Position numbers and translations under genes: made by a program. Positions 55,101 to 64,000 of a stretch of 64,000 nucleotides of DNA are shown in pieces. Source of the stretch: Megaustenia siamemsis (taxonomy: Eukaryota > Mollusca > Gastropoda > Stylommatophora > Ariophantidae); the NCBI GenBank assembly GCA_032433765.1, contig JAVIAB010000025.1:33737282-33801281 (forward strand), read 5' to 3'. Each line of letters starts with the position of its first letter. Position 1 is the first letter of the stretch. A model generated the notes under the pieces. The model had not been told where the DNA came from. It was given only the letters and a program-made list of their open reading frames with translations, and ran no database searches.

Positions 55101-58100
55101 AAGAGTTGTTCTAGTAGTAGAGGAGCCTGTGTGCCCATATCCCCAAGAGTTGTTCTAGTAGTAGAGGAGCCTGTGTCCCCATATCTCCAAGAGTTGTTCT
55201 AGTAGTAGAGGAGCCTGTGTGCCCATATCTCCAAGAGTTGTTCTAGTAGTAGAGGAGCCTGTGTGCCCATATCTCCAAGAGTTGTTCTAGTAGTAGAGGA
55301 GCCTGTGTGCCCATATCTCCAAGAGTTGTTCTAGTAGTAGAGGAGCCTGTGTGCCCATATCTCCAAGAGTTGTTCTAGTAGTAGAGGAGCCTGTGTGCCC
55401 ATATCTCCAAGAGTTGTTCTAGTAGTAGAGGAGCCTTTGTCCCCATATCTCCAAGAGTTGTTCTAGTAGTAGAGGAGCCTGTGTGTCCATATCTCCAAGA
55501 GTTGTTCTAGTAGTAGAGGAGCCTGTGTGCCCATATCTCCAAGAGTTGTTCTAGTAGTAGAGGAGCCTGTGTGCCCATATCCCCAAGAGCTGTTCTAGTA
55601 GTAGAGGAGCCTGTGTGCCCATATCTCCAAGAGTTGTTCTAGTAGTAGAGGAGCCTGTGTGCCCATATCACCAAGAGCTGTTCTAGTAGTAGAGGAGCCT
55701 GTGTGTCCTTATCTCGAAGAGCTGTTCTAGTAGTAGAGGAGCCTGTGTGTCCTTATCTCGAAGAGCTGTTCTAGTGGTAGAGGAGCCTGTGTGCCCATAT
55801 CCCCAAGAGCTGTTCTAGTAGTAGAGGAGCCTGTGTGCCCATATCTCCAAGAGCTGTTCTAGTGGTAGAGGAGCCTGTGTGTCCTTATCTCGAAGAGCTG
55901 TTCTAGTAGTAGAGGAGCCTGTGTGTCCTATCTCGAAGAGCTGTTCTAGTAGTAGAGGAGCCTGTGTGTCCTATCTCCAAGAGCTGTTCTAGTAGTAGAG
56001 GGGTCTGTGTGTCCTTATCTCCAAGAGCTGTTCTAGTAGTAGAGGAGCCTGTGTGTCCTTATCTCGAAGAGCTGTTCTAGTAGTAGAGGAGCCTGTGTGT
56101 CCTTATCTCGAAGAGCTGTTCTAGTAGTAGAGGAGCCTGTGTGTCCTTATCTCCAAGAGCTGTTCTAGTAGTAGAGGAGCCTGTGTGTCCTTATCTCGAA
56201 GAGCTGTTCTAGTAGTAGAGGAGCCTGTGTGTCCTTATCTCCAAGAGCTGTTCTAGTAGTAGAGGAGCCTGTGTGTCCTTATCTCCAAGAGCTGTTCTAG
56301 TAGTAGAGGAGCCTGTGTGTCCTTATCTCGAAGAGCTGTTCTAGTAGTAGAGGAGCCTGTGTGTCCTTATCTCGAAGAGCTGTTCTAGTAGTAGAGGAGC
56401 CTGTGTCCCCATATCTCCAAGAGCTGTTCTAGTAGTAGAGGAGCCTGTGTGTCCATATCTCCAAGAGCTGTTCTAGTAGTAGAGGAGCCTGTGTGTCCTT
56501 ATCTCCAAGAGCTGTTCTAGTAGTAGAGGAGCCTGTGTGTCCTTATCTCGAAGAGCTGTTCTAGTAGTAGAGGAGCCTGTGTGCCCATATCCCAAGAGCT
56601 GTTCTAGTAGTAGAGGAGCCTTTGTCCCCATATCTCCAAGAGCTGTTCTAGTAGTAGAGGAGCCTGTGTGTCCATATCTCCAAGAGCTGTTCTAGTAGTA
56701 GAGGAGCCTGTGTGCCCATATCTCCAAGAGCTGTTCTAGTAGTAGAGGAGCCTGTGTGCCCATATCTCCAAGAGTTGTTCTAGTAGTAGAGGAGCCTTTG
56801 TCCCCATATCTCCAAGAGCTGTTCTAGTAGTAGAGGAGCCTGTGTGCCCATATCTCCAAGAGCTGTTCTAGTAGTAGAGGAGCCTGTGTGTCCATATCTC
56901 CAAGAGCTGTTCTAGTAGTAGAGGAGCCTGTGTGCCCATATCTCCAAGAGCTGTTCTAGTAGTAGAGGAGCCTGTGTGCCCATATCTCCAAGAGCTGTTC
57001 TAGTAGTAGAGGAGCCTGTGTGCCCATATCTCCAAGAGCTGTTCTACTAGTAGAGGAGCCTTTGTCCCCATATCTCCAAGAGCTGTTCTAGTAGTAGAGG
57101 AGCCTGTGTGTCCTTATCTCCAAGAGCTGTTCTAGTAGTAGAGGAGCCTGTGTGTCCTTATCTCCAAGAGCTGTTCTAGTAGTAGAGGAGCCTTTGTCCC
57201 CATATCTCCAAGAGCAGTTCTAGTAGTAGAGGAGCCTGTGTGTCCTTATCTCCAAGAGCTGTTCTAGTAGTAGAGGAGCCTTTGTCCCCATATCTCCAAG
57301 AGCTGTTCTAGTAGTAGAGGAGCCTGTGTGCCCATATCTCCAAGAGCTGTTCTAGTAGTAGAGGAGCCTGTGTGCCCATATCTCCAAGAGCTGTTCTAGT
57401 AGTAGAGGAGCCTGTGTGCCCATATCTCCAAGAGCTGTTCTAGTAGTAGAGGAGCCTGTGTGCCCATATCTCCAAGAGTTGTTCTAGTAGTAGAGGAGCC
57501 TGTGTGCCCATATCTCCAAGAGCTGTTCTAGTAGTAGAGGAGCCTGTGTGCCCATATCTCCAAGAGTTGTTCTAGTAGTAGAGGAGCCTGTGTGCCCATA
57601 TCTCCAAGAGCTGTTCTAGTAGTAGAGGAGCCTGTGTGCCCATATCTCCAAGAGTTGTTCTAGTAGTAGAGGAGCCTGTGTGCCCATATCTCCAAGAGTT
57701 GTTCTAGTAGTAGAGGAGCCTGTGTGCCCATATCTCCAAGAGCTGTTCTAGTAGTAGAGGAGCCTGTGTCCCCATATCTCCAAGAGCTGTTCTAGTAGTA
57801 GAGGAGCCTGTGTGCCCATATCTCCAAGAGCTGTTCTACTAGTAGAGGAGCCTTTGTCCCCATATCTCCAAGAGCTGTTCTAGTAGTAGAGGAGCCTGTG
57901 TGTCCTTATCTCCAAGAGCTGTTCTAGTAGTAGAGGAGCCTGTGTGTCCTTATCTCCAAGAGCTGTTCTAGTAGTAGAGGAGCCTGTGTGTCCTTATCTC
58001 GAAGAGCTGTTCTAGTAGTAGAGGAGCCTGTGTGTCCTTATCTCGAAGAGCTGTTCTAGTAGTAGAGGAGCCTGTGTGTCCTTATCTCGAAGAGCTGTTC

Positions 58101-59719
58101 TAGTGGTAGAGGAGCCTGTGTGCCCATATCCCCAAGAGCTGTTCTAGTAGTAGAGGAGCCTGTGTGCCCATATCTCCAAGAGCTGTTCTAGTAGTAGAGG
58201 AGCCTGTGTGCCCATATCTCCAAGAGCTGTTCTAGTAGTAGAGGAGCCTGTGTGCCCATATCTCCAGGAGCTGTTCTAGTAGTAGAGGAGCCTGTGTGCC
58301 CATATCTCCAGGAGCTGTTCTAGTAGTAGAGGAGCCTGTGTGTCCATATCTCCAGGAGCTGTTCTAGTAGTAGAGGAGCCTGTTTGTCCATATCTCCAGG
58401 AGCTGTTCTAGTAGTAGAGGAGCCTGTGTGCCCATATCTCCTGGAGCTGTTCTAGTAGTAGAGGAGCCTGTGTGCCCATATCTCCAAGAGCTGTTCTAGT
58501 AGTAGAGGGGCCTGTGTGCCCATATCTCCAAGAGCTGTTCTAGTAGTAGAGGAGCCTGTGTGCCCATATCTCCAAGAGCTGTTCTAGTAGTAGAGGGCCT
58601 GTGTGTCCATATCTCCAAGAGTTGTTCTAGTAGTAGAGGAGCCTGTGTGTCCATATCTCCAAGAGCTGTTCTAGTAGTAGAGGAGCGTGTGTGTCCATAT
58701 CTCCAAGAGCTGTTCTAGTAGTAGAGGAGCCTGTGTGTCCATATCTCCAAGAGCTGTTCTAGTAGTAGAGGGGCCTGTGTTTCCATATCTCCAAGAATTG
58801 TTCTAGTAAAAGAGGAGCATGTGTGTTCATATCTCCAAGTGCTGTTCTAGTAGTAGAGGAGCGTGTGTGTCCATATCTCCAAGAGCTGTTCTAGTAGTAG
58901 AGGAGCGTGTGTGTCCATATCTCCAAGAGCTGTTCTAGTAGTAGAGGAGCGTGTGTGTCCATATCTCCAAGAGCTGTTCTAGTAGTAGAGGAGCGTGTGT
59001 GTCCATATCTCCAAGTGCTGTTCTAGTAGTAGAGGAGCGTGTGTGTCCATATCTCCAAGAGCTGTTCTAGTAGTATAGGAGCCTGTGTATCCATATCTCC
59101 AAGAATTGTTCTAGTAAAAGAGGAGCATGTGTGTTCATATCTCCAAGTGCTGTTCTAGTAGTAGAGGAGCGTGTGTGTCCATATCTCCAAGAGCTGTTCT
59201 AGTAGTAGAGGAGCCTGTGTGCCCATATCTCCAAGAGCTGTTCTAGTAGTAGAGGAGCCTGTGTGTCCATATCTCCAAGAGTTGTTTCTAGTAGTAGAGG
59301 GACCTGTGTGCCCATATCTCCAAGAGCTGTTCTAGTAGTAGACCTGCCTGTGTGCCCATATCCACAATTGCTGTTATTGTGGTAGAGCAGCCTGTGTGCC
59401 CATATCCACAATTGCTGTTATTGTGGTAGAGCAGCCTGTGTGCCCATATCCACAATTGCTGTTATTGTGGTAGAGCAGCCTATGTGCCCATATCCCCATT
59501 GCTGTTATTGTGGTAGAGCAGCCCGTATGCCCATATCACCAATAGCTGTTCTAGTAGTAGAGCAGCCTGTGTGCCTATATCCCCAATTGCTGTTATTGTG
59601 ATAGAGGAACCTGTGTGCCCATATCCACAATTGCTATTATTGTGGTATAGCAGCCAGTGTGCCCATATCCCCAATTGCTGTTCTAGTGGTAGAGAAGCCT
59701 GTGTGCCTATATCCCCGTG

Positions 59720-60560
59720 TGACTGACTCCATCTTTTGATGTTACTCGCCCATGTTAGTCTTGGTCTGCCTCTGCCTCTTTTACCTTGTATTTCCCTTCC
59801 ATTATTACTTTTAGTAGGCTGTGATGTCTTTTAACATGCCACCAAAATTTCATTTGTCTTGTCTTAATTCTATTTAGTAGTTCTCTTTTTATTTTTAGTT
59901 GTTTTAAAACTTCATCGTTTGTTATCTTTTCTTTCAATCCAATTCTACCTATTCTTCTATGAATCCACATTACAAGGCTTCAATTTTCTGTTCTGTTTCT
60001 TGTCTAATGTCCATATTTCTGCACTAAACACTAATATTGAAAAAATGTAACATTTTTACATTCTTAGTTTCAGCCCTGCTGATATTTGTTTTGTTGTTAG
60101 TATATTTTTCATGGCATTAAAATTACTTTTTGCCATTCCTATTCTTTTGTTTATTTCATTTGTACATTATCTATCAGTGGTTTTAGTGTGTCCCAGGTAG
60201 TTGTAGCTCTGGACTGTCTCCAGGTGTATTCCCTCAACTTTGATATTTAATTGTCGGTCTTGAGAATTTTTCTTTGTTTATGATCATAGCTTTAGTCTTT
60301 TTGATATCATATCTAGTCCATATTTTTATAACAATATTTAAACAGGTAAATGAATTAAAATACTTGGGAACAATGTTAACCTCAGATGGTAGCTATACAA
60401 CAGAGGTGAGATGCAGAATGGTTCATGTAAAGCAGCTTCATATCTAGTCCATATTTTTTTGCTTGTTATGTTTATCACATTAAGTAATTGTTGTAATCTG
60501 TTGTAGGTCTAGTTGTAGGTCTGGTTGTAGGTCTAGTTGTAGGTAAATAATTTACCGTTA
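59720..60560 (-). pseudogene. Family A retroelement fragment, split by a family B piece
   Basis: Reverse-strand family A C-terminus: MWIHRRIGRIGLKEKITNDE, VLKQLKIKRELLNRIKTRQM, then upstream YLG, GIHLETVQ-like and NKEKFS-like coding. Its 3' end is cut by the satellite at about 59,720. A short forward family B segment (about 60,329-60,438) interrupts it. Confidence 0.75.
60329..60438 (+). pseudogene. Short family B insert within family A
   Basis: Forward family B coding (VNELKYLGTMLTSDG, then TEVRCRMVHVK-like). The flanks repeat CATATCTAGTCCATATTTTT on both sides (about 60,308 and 60,439), which looks like a 20-bp target-site duplication. Confidence 0.7.
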
Positions 60561-60679
60561 TAATTTGTTTGTGGTATTTGTCTGAAGTTTGTATTTGATG
60601 ATCTCCTATCAATAATTCAAGATTCTTTATTATAAAACGACATTAAATATGCTAAATATGGTCCCTATTCCTCTTCTTC
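60561..60679. other. No recognised feature
   Basis: Short AT-rich spacer between the A fragment and the 38-bp minisatellite. Confidence 0.4.
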
Positions 60680-61218
60680 TAACTTTCAGCTCCCTGTGGC
60701 GCATAGGTATTCAACAAACACTTTCAGCTCCCTGTGGCGCATAGGTCTTCAACAACACTTTCAGCTCCCTGTAGGGCATAGGTCTTCACAAACACTTTCA
60801 GCTCCCTGTGGGGCATAGGTCTTCAACAAACACGTTCAGCTCCCTGTGGAGCATAAGTCTTCAACAAACACTTTCAGCTCCCTGTGGGGCATAGGTCTTC
60901 ACAAACACTTTCAGCTCCCTGTGGAGCATAGGTCTTCAACAAACACTTTCAGCTCCCTGTGGGCATAGGTCTTCAACAAACACTTTCAGCTCCCTGTGAG
61001 GCATAGGTCTTCAACAAACACGTTCAGCTCCCTGTGGAGCATAGGTCTTCAACAAACACTTTCAGCTCCCTGTGGCGCATAGGTCTTCAACAAACACTTT
61101 CAGCTCCCTGTGGGGCATAGGTCTTCAACAAACACGTTCAGCTCCCTGTGGAGCATAGGTCTTCAACAAACACGTTCAGCTCCCTCTGGAGCATATGTCT
61201 TCAACAAACACTTTCCAA
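60680..61218 (-). repeat. 38-bp minisatellite derived from the family E 3' end (about 14 copies)
   Basis: Units of TTTCAGCTCCCTGTGGGGCA and TAGGTCTTCAACAAACAC, the reverse complement of the 25,790-26,215 unit. On the reverse strand they follow the family E coding end at 61,219, exactly as at the other locus. Confidence 0.9.
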
Positions 61219-61448
61219 GTCGTTCTGTTTCTTGCCATTCTTTTAAGATCATTCCATGTCTTCACCATCACCTTCATCTCTGCTTCTTTCTGTCTCTCCA
61301 AGAATTCTTTGGTCTTCCTCTTTGTCTTTTCCCTGGGGATTCCAAAAAAGGGCCTGTTGTGTAATACTCTCAGTTGACTTCCGCAGTGTGTGCCCTATCC
61401 AGCGCCATCGTCTTCGCTGTATCTCTTTATCCACTGGTAATATTCCCT
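61219..61448 (-). pseudogene. Family E RT C-terminal fragment
   Basis: The reverse strand reads [40 protein letters not shown] and [20 protein letters not shown], followed by a DLKRMARNRT-like end. This is the C-terminal region of the same family as 25,390-25,790. Its upstream side is cut by the family C insertion at 61,449. Confidence 0.78.
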
Positions 61449-61877
61449 GTGCTATATAGAACCATTCTGAACTATTGAAGCGAATCATGGACAGTGGACA
61501 AACAAATGAAAAGACGATTTGGCCCACAAAGATGGATTTCTCAGAAGAATGTTGAAAGTTCCCTGGACAGCTAAAAAGACCAATGAGGAAGTTCTCAAAG
61601 AGGCCAACACAAAAAGGGAGCTCTTAAAAAACATCAGAAAAGCAATCAACATTTTTCGAGCACATCATGAGAAGAGGAAGTTGGAATACTTGGTTACAAC
61701 TGGCAAATAAAAGGAAAGAGAGATCGTGGGCGATAAAGAGAGAAAATACTGGATAGCTTGGTGTCATGGCATGGAAAACAGTCAACAACAGAACTTGATA
61801 CGATGCACTGTAGATAGAAGATTGTGGAGGGACATGATCACCTACGCCAACCGGTATGGCACATGATGATGATGGTG
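61449..61877 (+). pseudogene. Family C retroelement 3' fragment (copy 5) with 10-bp duplication
   Basis: Forward, 5'-truncated family C copy flanked by AATATTCCCT (61,439-61,448 and 61,878-61,887). Coding blocks: [48 protein letters not shown] and, after shifts, a DRRLWRDMITYANRY end with an ATGATGATG tail. It disrupts the family E fragment. Confidence 0.85.
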
Positions 61878-61974
61878 AATATTCCCTAGTCAAGGAGACA
61901 AATAATAAATAAATTAATATTATTATAGAGGGAAACTTCAGAAGCGATAGATCAGGGAATCAATTCAGAGGAGT

Positions 61975-62180
61975 ATGTTTTTTAGATAGCTGATTTGGCC
62001 GTGTGCTCTAGCGTTTGGTTTCTGGTGGCAAGGCGCTGAACCAAGGAGTATGGGTTCGATCATTCCTCGGACCATACATTGTTCTTTGTTTATTTTCTGC
62101 TGTTGATTATTTGTTATTTTGTCAGAGTGCTGTAAACATAGCTCTTCCTCTGAAAGGATTCGCTTCCCTAGTAAAGCAGT
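61975..62180 (+). mobile_element. tRNA-derived SINE, family B (copy 2)
   Basis: GATTTGGCCGTGTGCTCTAG (A-box region), GGTGGCAAGGCGCTGAACC, GGGTTCGATCATTCCTCGGA (B box) and ACCATACATTGTTCTTTG match the copy at 15,285-15,473. The AT-rich DNA just upstream (about 61,900-61,945) resembles part of the hairpin seen at 15,011. Confidence 0.72.
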
Positions 62181-62590
62181 AGCAGAGTTCAAGTATTCGA
62201 GCCGTTACTAATAAATAGGCTTCAATGTCTATGGAGGTCAAACCTGCTACAACCGTACAACGACATCCATCGACCTTGTAGAGTGTATGGAGAACTACGT
62301 AGGCTAGTTCTGCAATCAGTTCCTCATTGCTATGACAACGGAAGTATGACTAATAGAACGCGTTATATATCTTTAATGAAACCAACCATGAATTCACGTC
62401 ACTCCTTCGCATGAAGGAGATGGGATTTAAAATAGACACAGCCAGAATTGAGAAACTTCATGGGCGTGTAAGAAGACTTATCAACCAACACAGAACTGGA
62501 GTCGTCAGTCGCTGGACACTGAGGGAATTGCTGAGGAAGGATCTGAGCACCTATGGAGACGTTCGGAGTGCAATGATGATGGTCCGCAAA
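62181..62590 (+). other. Unrecognised region with a small ORF (62,411-62,593)
   Basis: A 60-codon open frame, MKEMGFKIDTARIEKLHGRV.., is charged and free of repeats but has no family I recognise and no upstream exon signal that I can support. It may be chance or a transposon relic. Confidence 0.25.
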
Positions 62591-62648
62591 TAACTCAATA
62601 ACTCAATACTGAATAACTGAATAACTCAATAACTCAATAACTCATAAT
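62591..62648. repeat. ACTCAATA-type short tandem repeat
   Basis: About six imperfect copies of AATAACTC / AATACTGAATAACTG. Confidence 0.85.
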
Positions 62649-62799
62649 GAGACATATAGAAACAGAGCCAATAGGAAACATTACCTAGAGCCTCCGTAAG
62701 ATCACTGTATGGTGTCTTCATATACAAAAAAATCGATACAACTGTAAGAGATATTAATTAACAGCAAAACCATATTTCTCATAACATATAACGCAAATA

Positions 62800-63260
62800 A
62801 TCCATCCTTCCTTCCTTCCTCCTTTCCGTTCTTCCTTCCTTCTTCTAATTTCCATTTAATTTTTTTTTTATGTTAACATTTAATCCTTCCTTCCTTCCTT
62901 CCTTCCTTCCTCCTTCCTTCCTTTCCTTCCTTCCTTCCTTCCTTCCTTCCTTCCTTCCTTCCTTCCTCCTTCCTTCCTTCCTTCCTTCCTTCCTTCCTTC
63001 CTTCCTTCCTTCCTTCCTTCCTTCCTTCCTTCCTTCCTTCCTTCCTCCTTTCCGTTCTTCCTTGCTTCTTCTAATTTCCATTTAATTGTTTTTAATGTTA
63101 ACATTTTAATCCTTCTTCCTTCCTTCCTTCCTTCCTCCTTCCTTCCTTCCTTCCTTCCTTCCTTCCTTCCTTCCTTCCTTCCTTCCTTCCTTCCTTCCTT
63201 CCTTCCTTCCTTCCTTCCTTCCTCCCTCCCTCCCTCCCTCTCTCCTTCCCTCCCTTCCTT
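62800..63260. repeat. (CCTT)n microsatellite blocks
   Basis: Two long CCTT runs (about 62,884-63,045 and 63,112-63,258) separated by a near-duplicated spacer (CTAATTTCCATTTAAT, TTAACATTTAATCC) that also precedes the first run. The array therefore grew by duplicating spacer plus run. Open frames here (EGRK/FLPS repeats) are compositional. Confidence 0.95.
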
Positions 63261-63394
63261 ATTTTTATATCTTTTTCTCAGAGAATAAATTAACAAATAA
63301 ACCACTATAAAAATAAAAGAAACGAAATAAATTGATTAATGAAGTTATTAAATAACCAATACATTTTGTGGAGGTTTTTAAATTACCAAACTAA

Positions 63395-63862
63395 AAAAGC
63401 CAATTAATCACAAAACTACGAGCCAACTAAAATAGCCAATTAATCACAAAACTACGAGCCAACTAAAATAGCCAATTAATCACAAAACTACGAGCCAACT
63501 AAAATAGCCATTAATCACAAAACTACGAGCCAACTAAAATAGCCAATAATCACAAAACTACGAGCCAACTAAAATAGCCAATTAATCACAAAACTACAAG
63601 CCACTAAAATAGCCAATTAATCACAAAACTACGAGCCAACTAAAATAGCCAATTAATCACAAAACTACGAGCCAACTAAAATAGCCAATTAATCACAAAA
63701 CTACGAGCCAACTAAAATAGCCAATTAATCACAAAACTACGAGCCAACTAAAATAGCCATTAATCACAAACTACGAGCCAACTAAAATAGCCAATTAATC
63801 ACAAAACTACGAGCTAACTAAAATAGCCAATTAATCACAAAACTACGAGCCAACTAAAATTG
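63395..63862. repeat. 36-bp satellite (about 13 copies)
   Basis: Units of CCAATTAATCACAAAACTAC plus GAGCCAACTAAAATAG, with a few single-base deletions. Confidence 0.94.
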
Positions 63863-64000
63863 CCCATCAACTGCATGTTCCCAACCTAACACGTCACGTT
63901 CCGCGAAGAAACAAAAATATTGGTACATTAACTACTGAATCACGATAAAACCAGATATTTCTGGCAGCTAATCTCAAACACCTACATTCTAACAGCGACC

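Larger units (their letters stand above)
39754..59716. repeat. 44-bp satellite, main array (about 450 copies)
   Basis: Head-to-tail 44-bp units with the core CCAAGAGCTGTTCTAGTAGT followed by AGAGGAGCCTGTGTGCCCAT. Regions differ in unit type. 39.8-43.0 kb is mostly GTGGTAGAGGAGACTG; 43.1-46.1 kb mostly GTAGTAGAGGAGCCTG; 46.1-49.7 kb is rich in one-base deletions; 50.3-59.3 kb is uniform with TTTGTCCCCAT and TGTCCTTATCTCGAAG subtypes; 59.3-59.7 kb is a diverged edge (CACAATTGCTGTTATTGTGG). Because 44 is not a multiple of three, the frames in it are accidental. The palindromic element inserted near its left end. Confidence 0.96.

Noticed and set aside
39754..59716. CRISPR array or minisatellite-coded protein in the 44-bp repeats
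   Set aside because: There are no unique spacers: every base belongs to the repeat, the unit is not a multiple of three and the context is eukaryotic. It is a satellite.
62845..63305. EGRK-rich and FLPS-rich ORFs
   Set aside because: They are translations of (CCTT)n and its complement.

Overview
The window looks like repeat-rich nuclear DNA from an invertebrate animal. Spliceosomal intron signals, decayed non-LTR retrotransposons ending in microsatellites, tRNA-derived SINEs, a mariner element and very large satellite arrays all point that way. The repertoire resembles mollusc genomes, but I cannot assign a species. I see no ordinary host gene, rRNA, functional tRNA or CRISPR array.

Layout. 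1-11,250: a graveyard of non-LTR reverse transcriptase (RT) fragments, which I label families A-F, with SINEs and a nearly whole mariner element (5,196-6,526). 11,250-16,010: an AT-rich minisatellite and a 27-bp satellite split by a SINE-bearing insertion. 16,010-27,190: more RT pieces, GA- and CT-rich tandem DNA and a 38-bp minisatellite. 27,198-59,716: a 44-bp satellite of about 20.3 kb in total, into which one 12.19-kb element (27,564-39,753) has inserted. 59,720-64,000: RT fragments again, a second 38-bp minisatellite, a SINE, (CCTT)n and a 36-bp satellite.

The standout is the 12,190-bp insertion. It is almost entirely a palindrome: two arms of about 5.8 and 6.2 kb point outward from a 182-bp non-palindromic centre. 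Each arm carries one copy of the same gene, for a C2H2 zinc-finger plus protein-primed-type family B DNA polymerase with all three exonuclease motifs and polymerase motifs A, B and C. Each copy has its own TATA box, a 195-nt 5' intron and poly(A) signals. The element starts 5'-AG and is flanked by a 6-bp target-site duplication (GAGACT) that exactly restores the satellite monomer. Those ends and the 6-bp duplication are the Maverick/Polinton signature, but no integrase, packaging ATPase, protease or capsid gene is visible. I infer a Polinton-related, polymerase-only palindromic element mobilised by an integrase supplied elsewhere. Both gene copies carry frameshifts, mostly private one-base losses in short base runs, so decay and sequencing error are both possible.

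Other signals: two retroelements inserted one after the other at the same 13-bp target; 38-bp minisatellites that begin where the same retroelement coding end stops at two distant loci; and an A/B retroelement junction shared in inverted orientation by both ends of the window.
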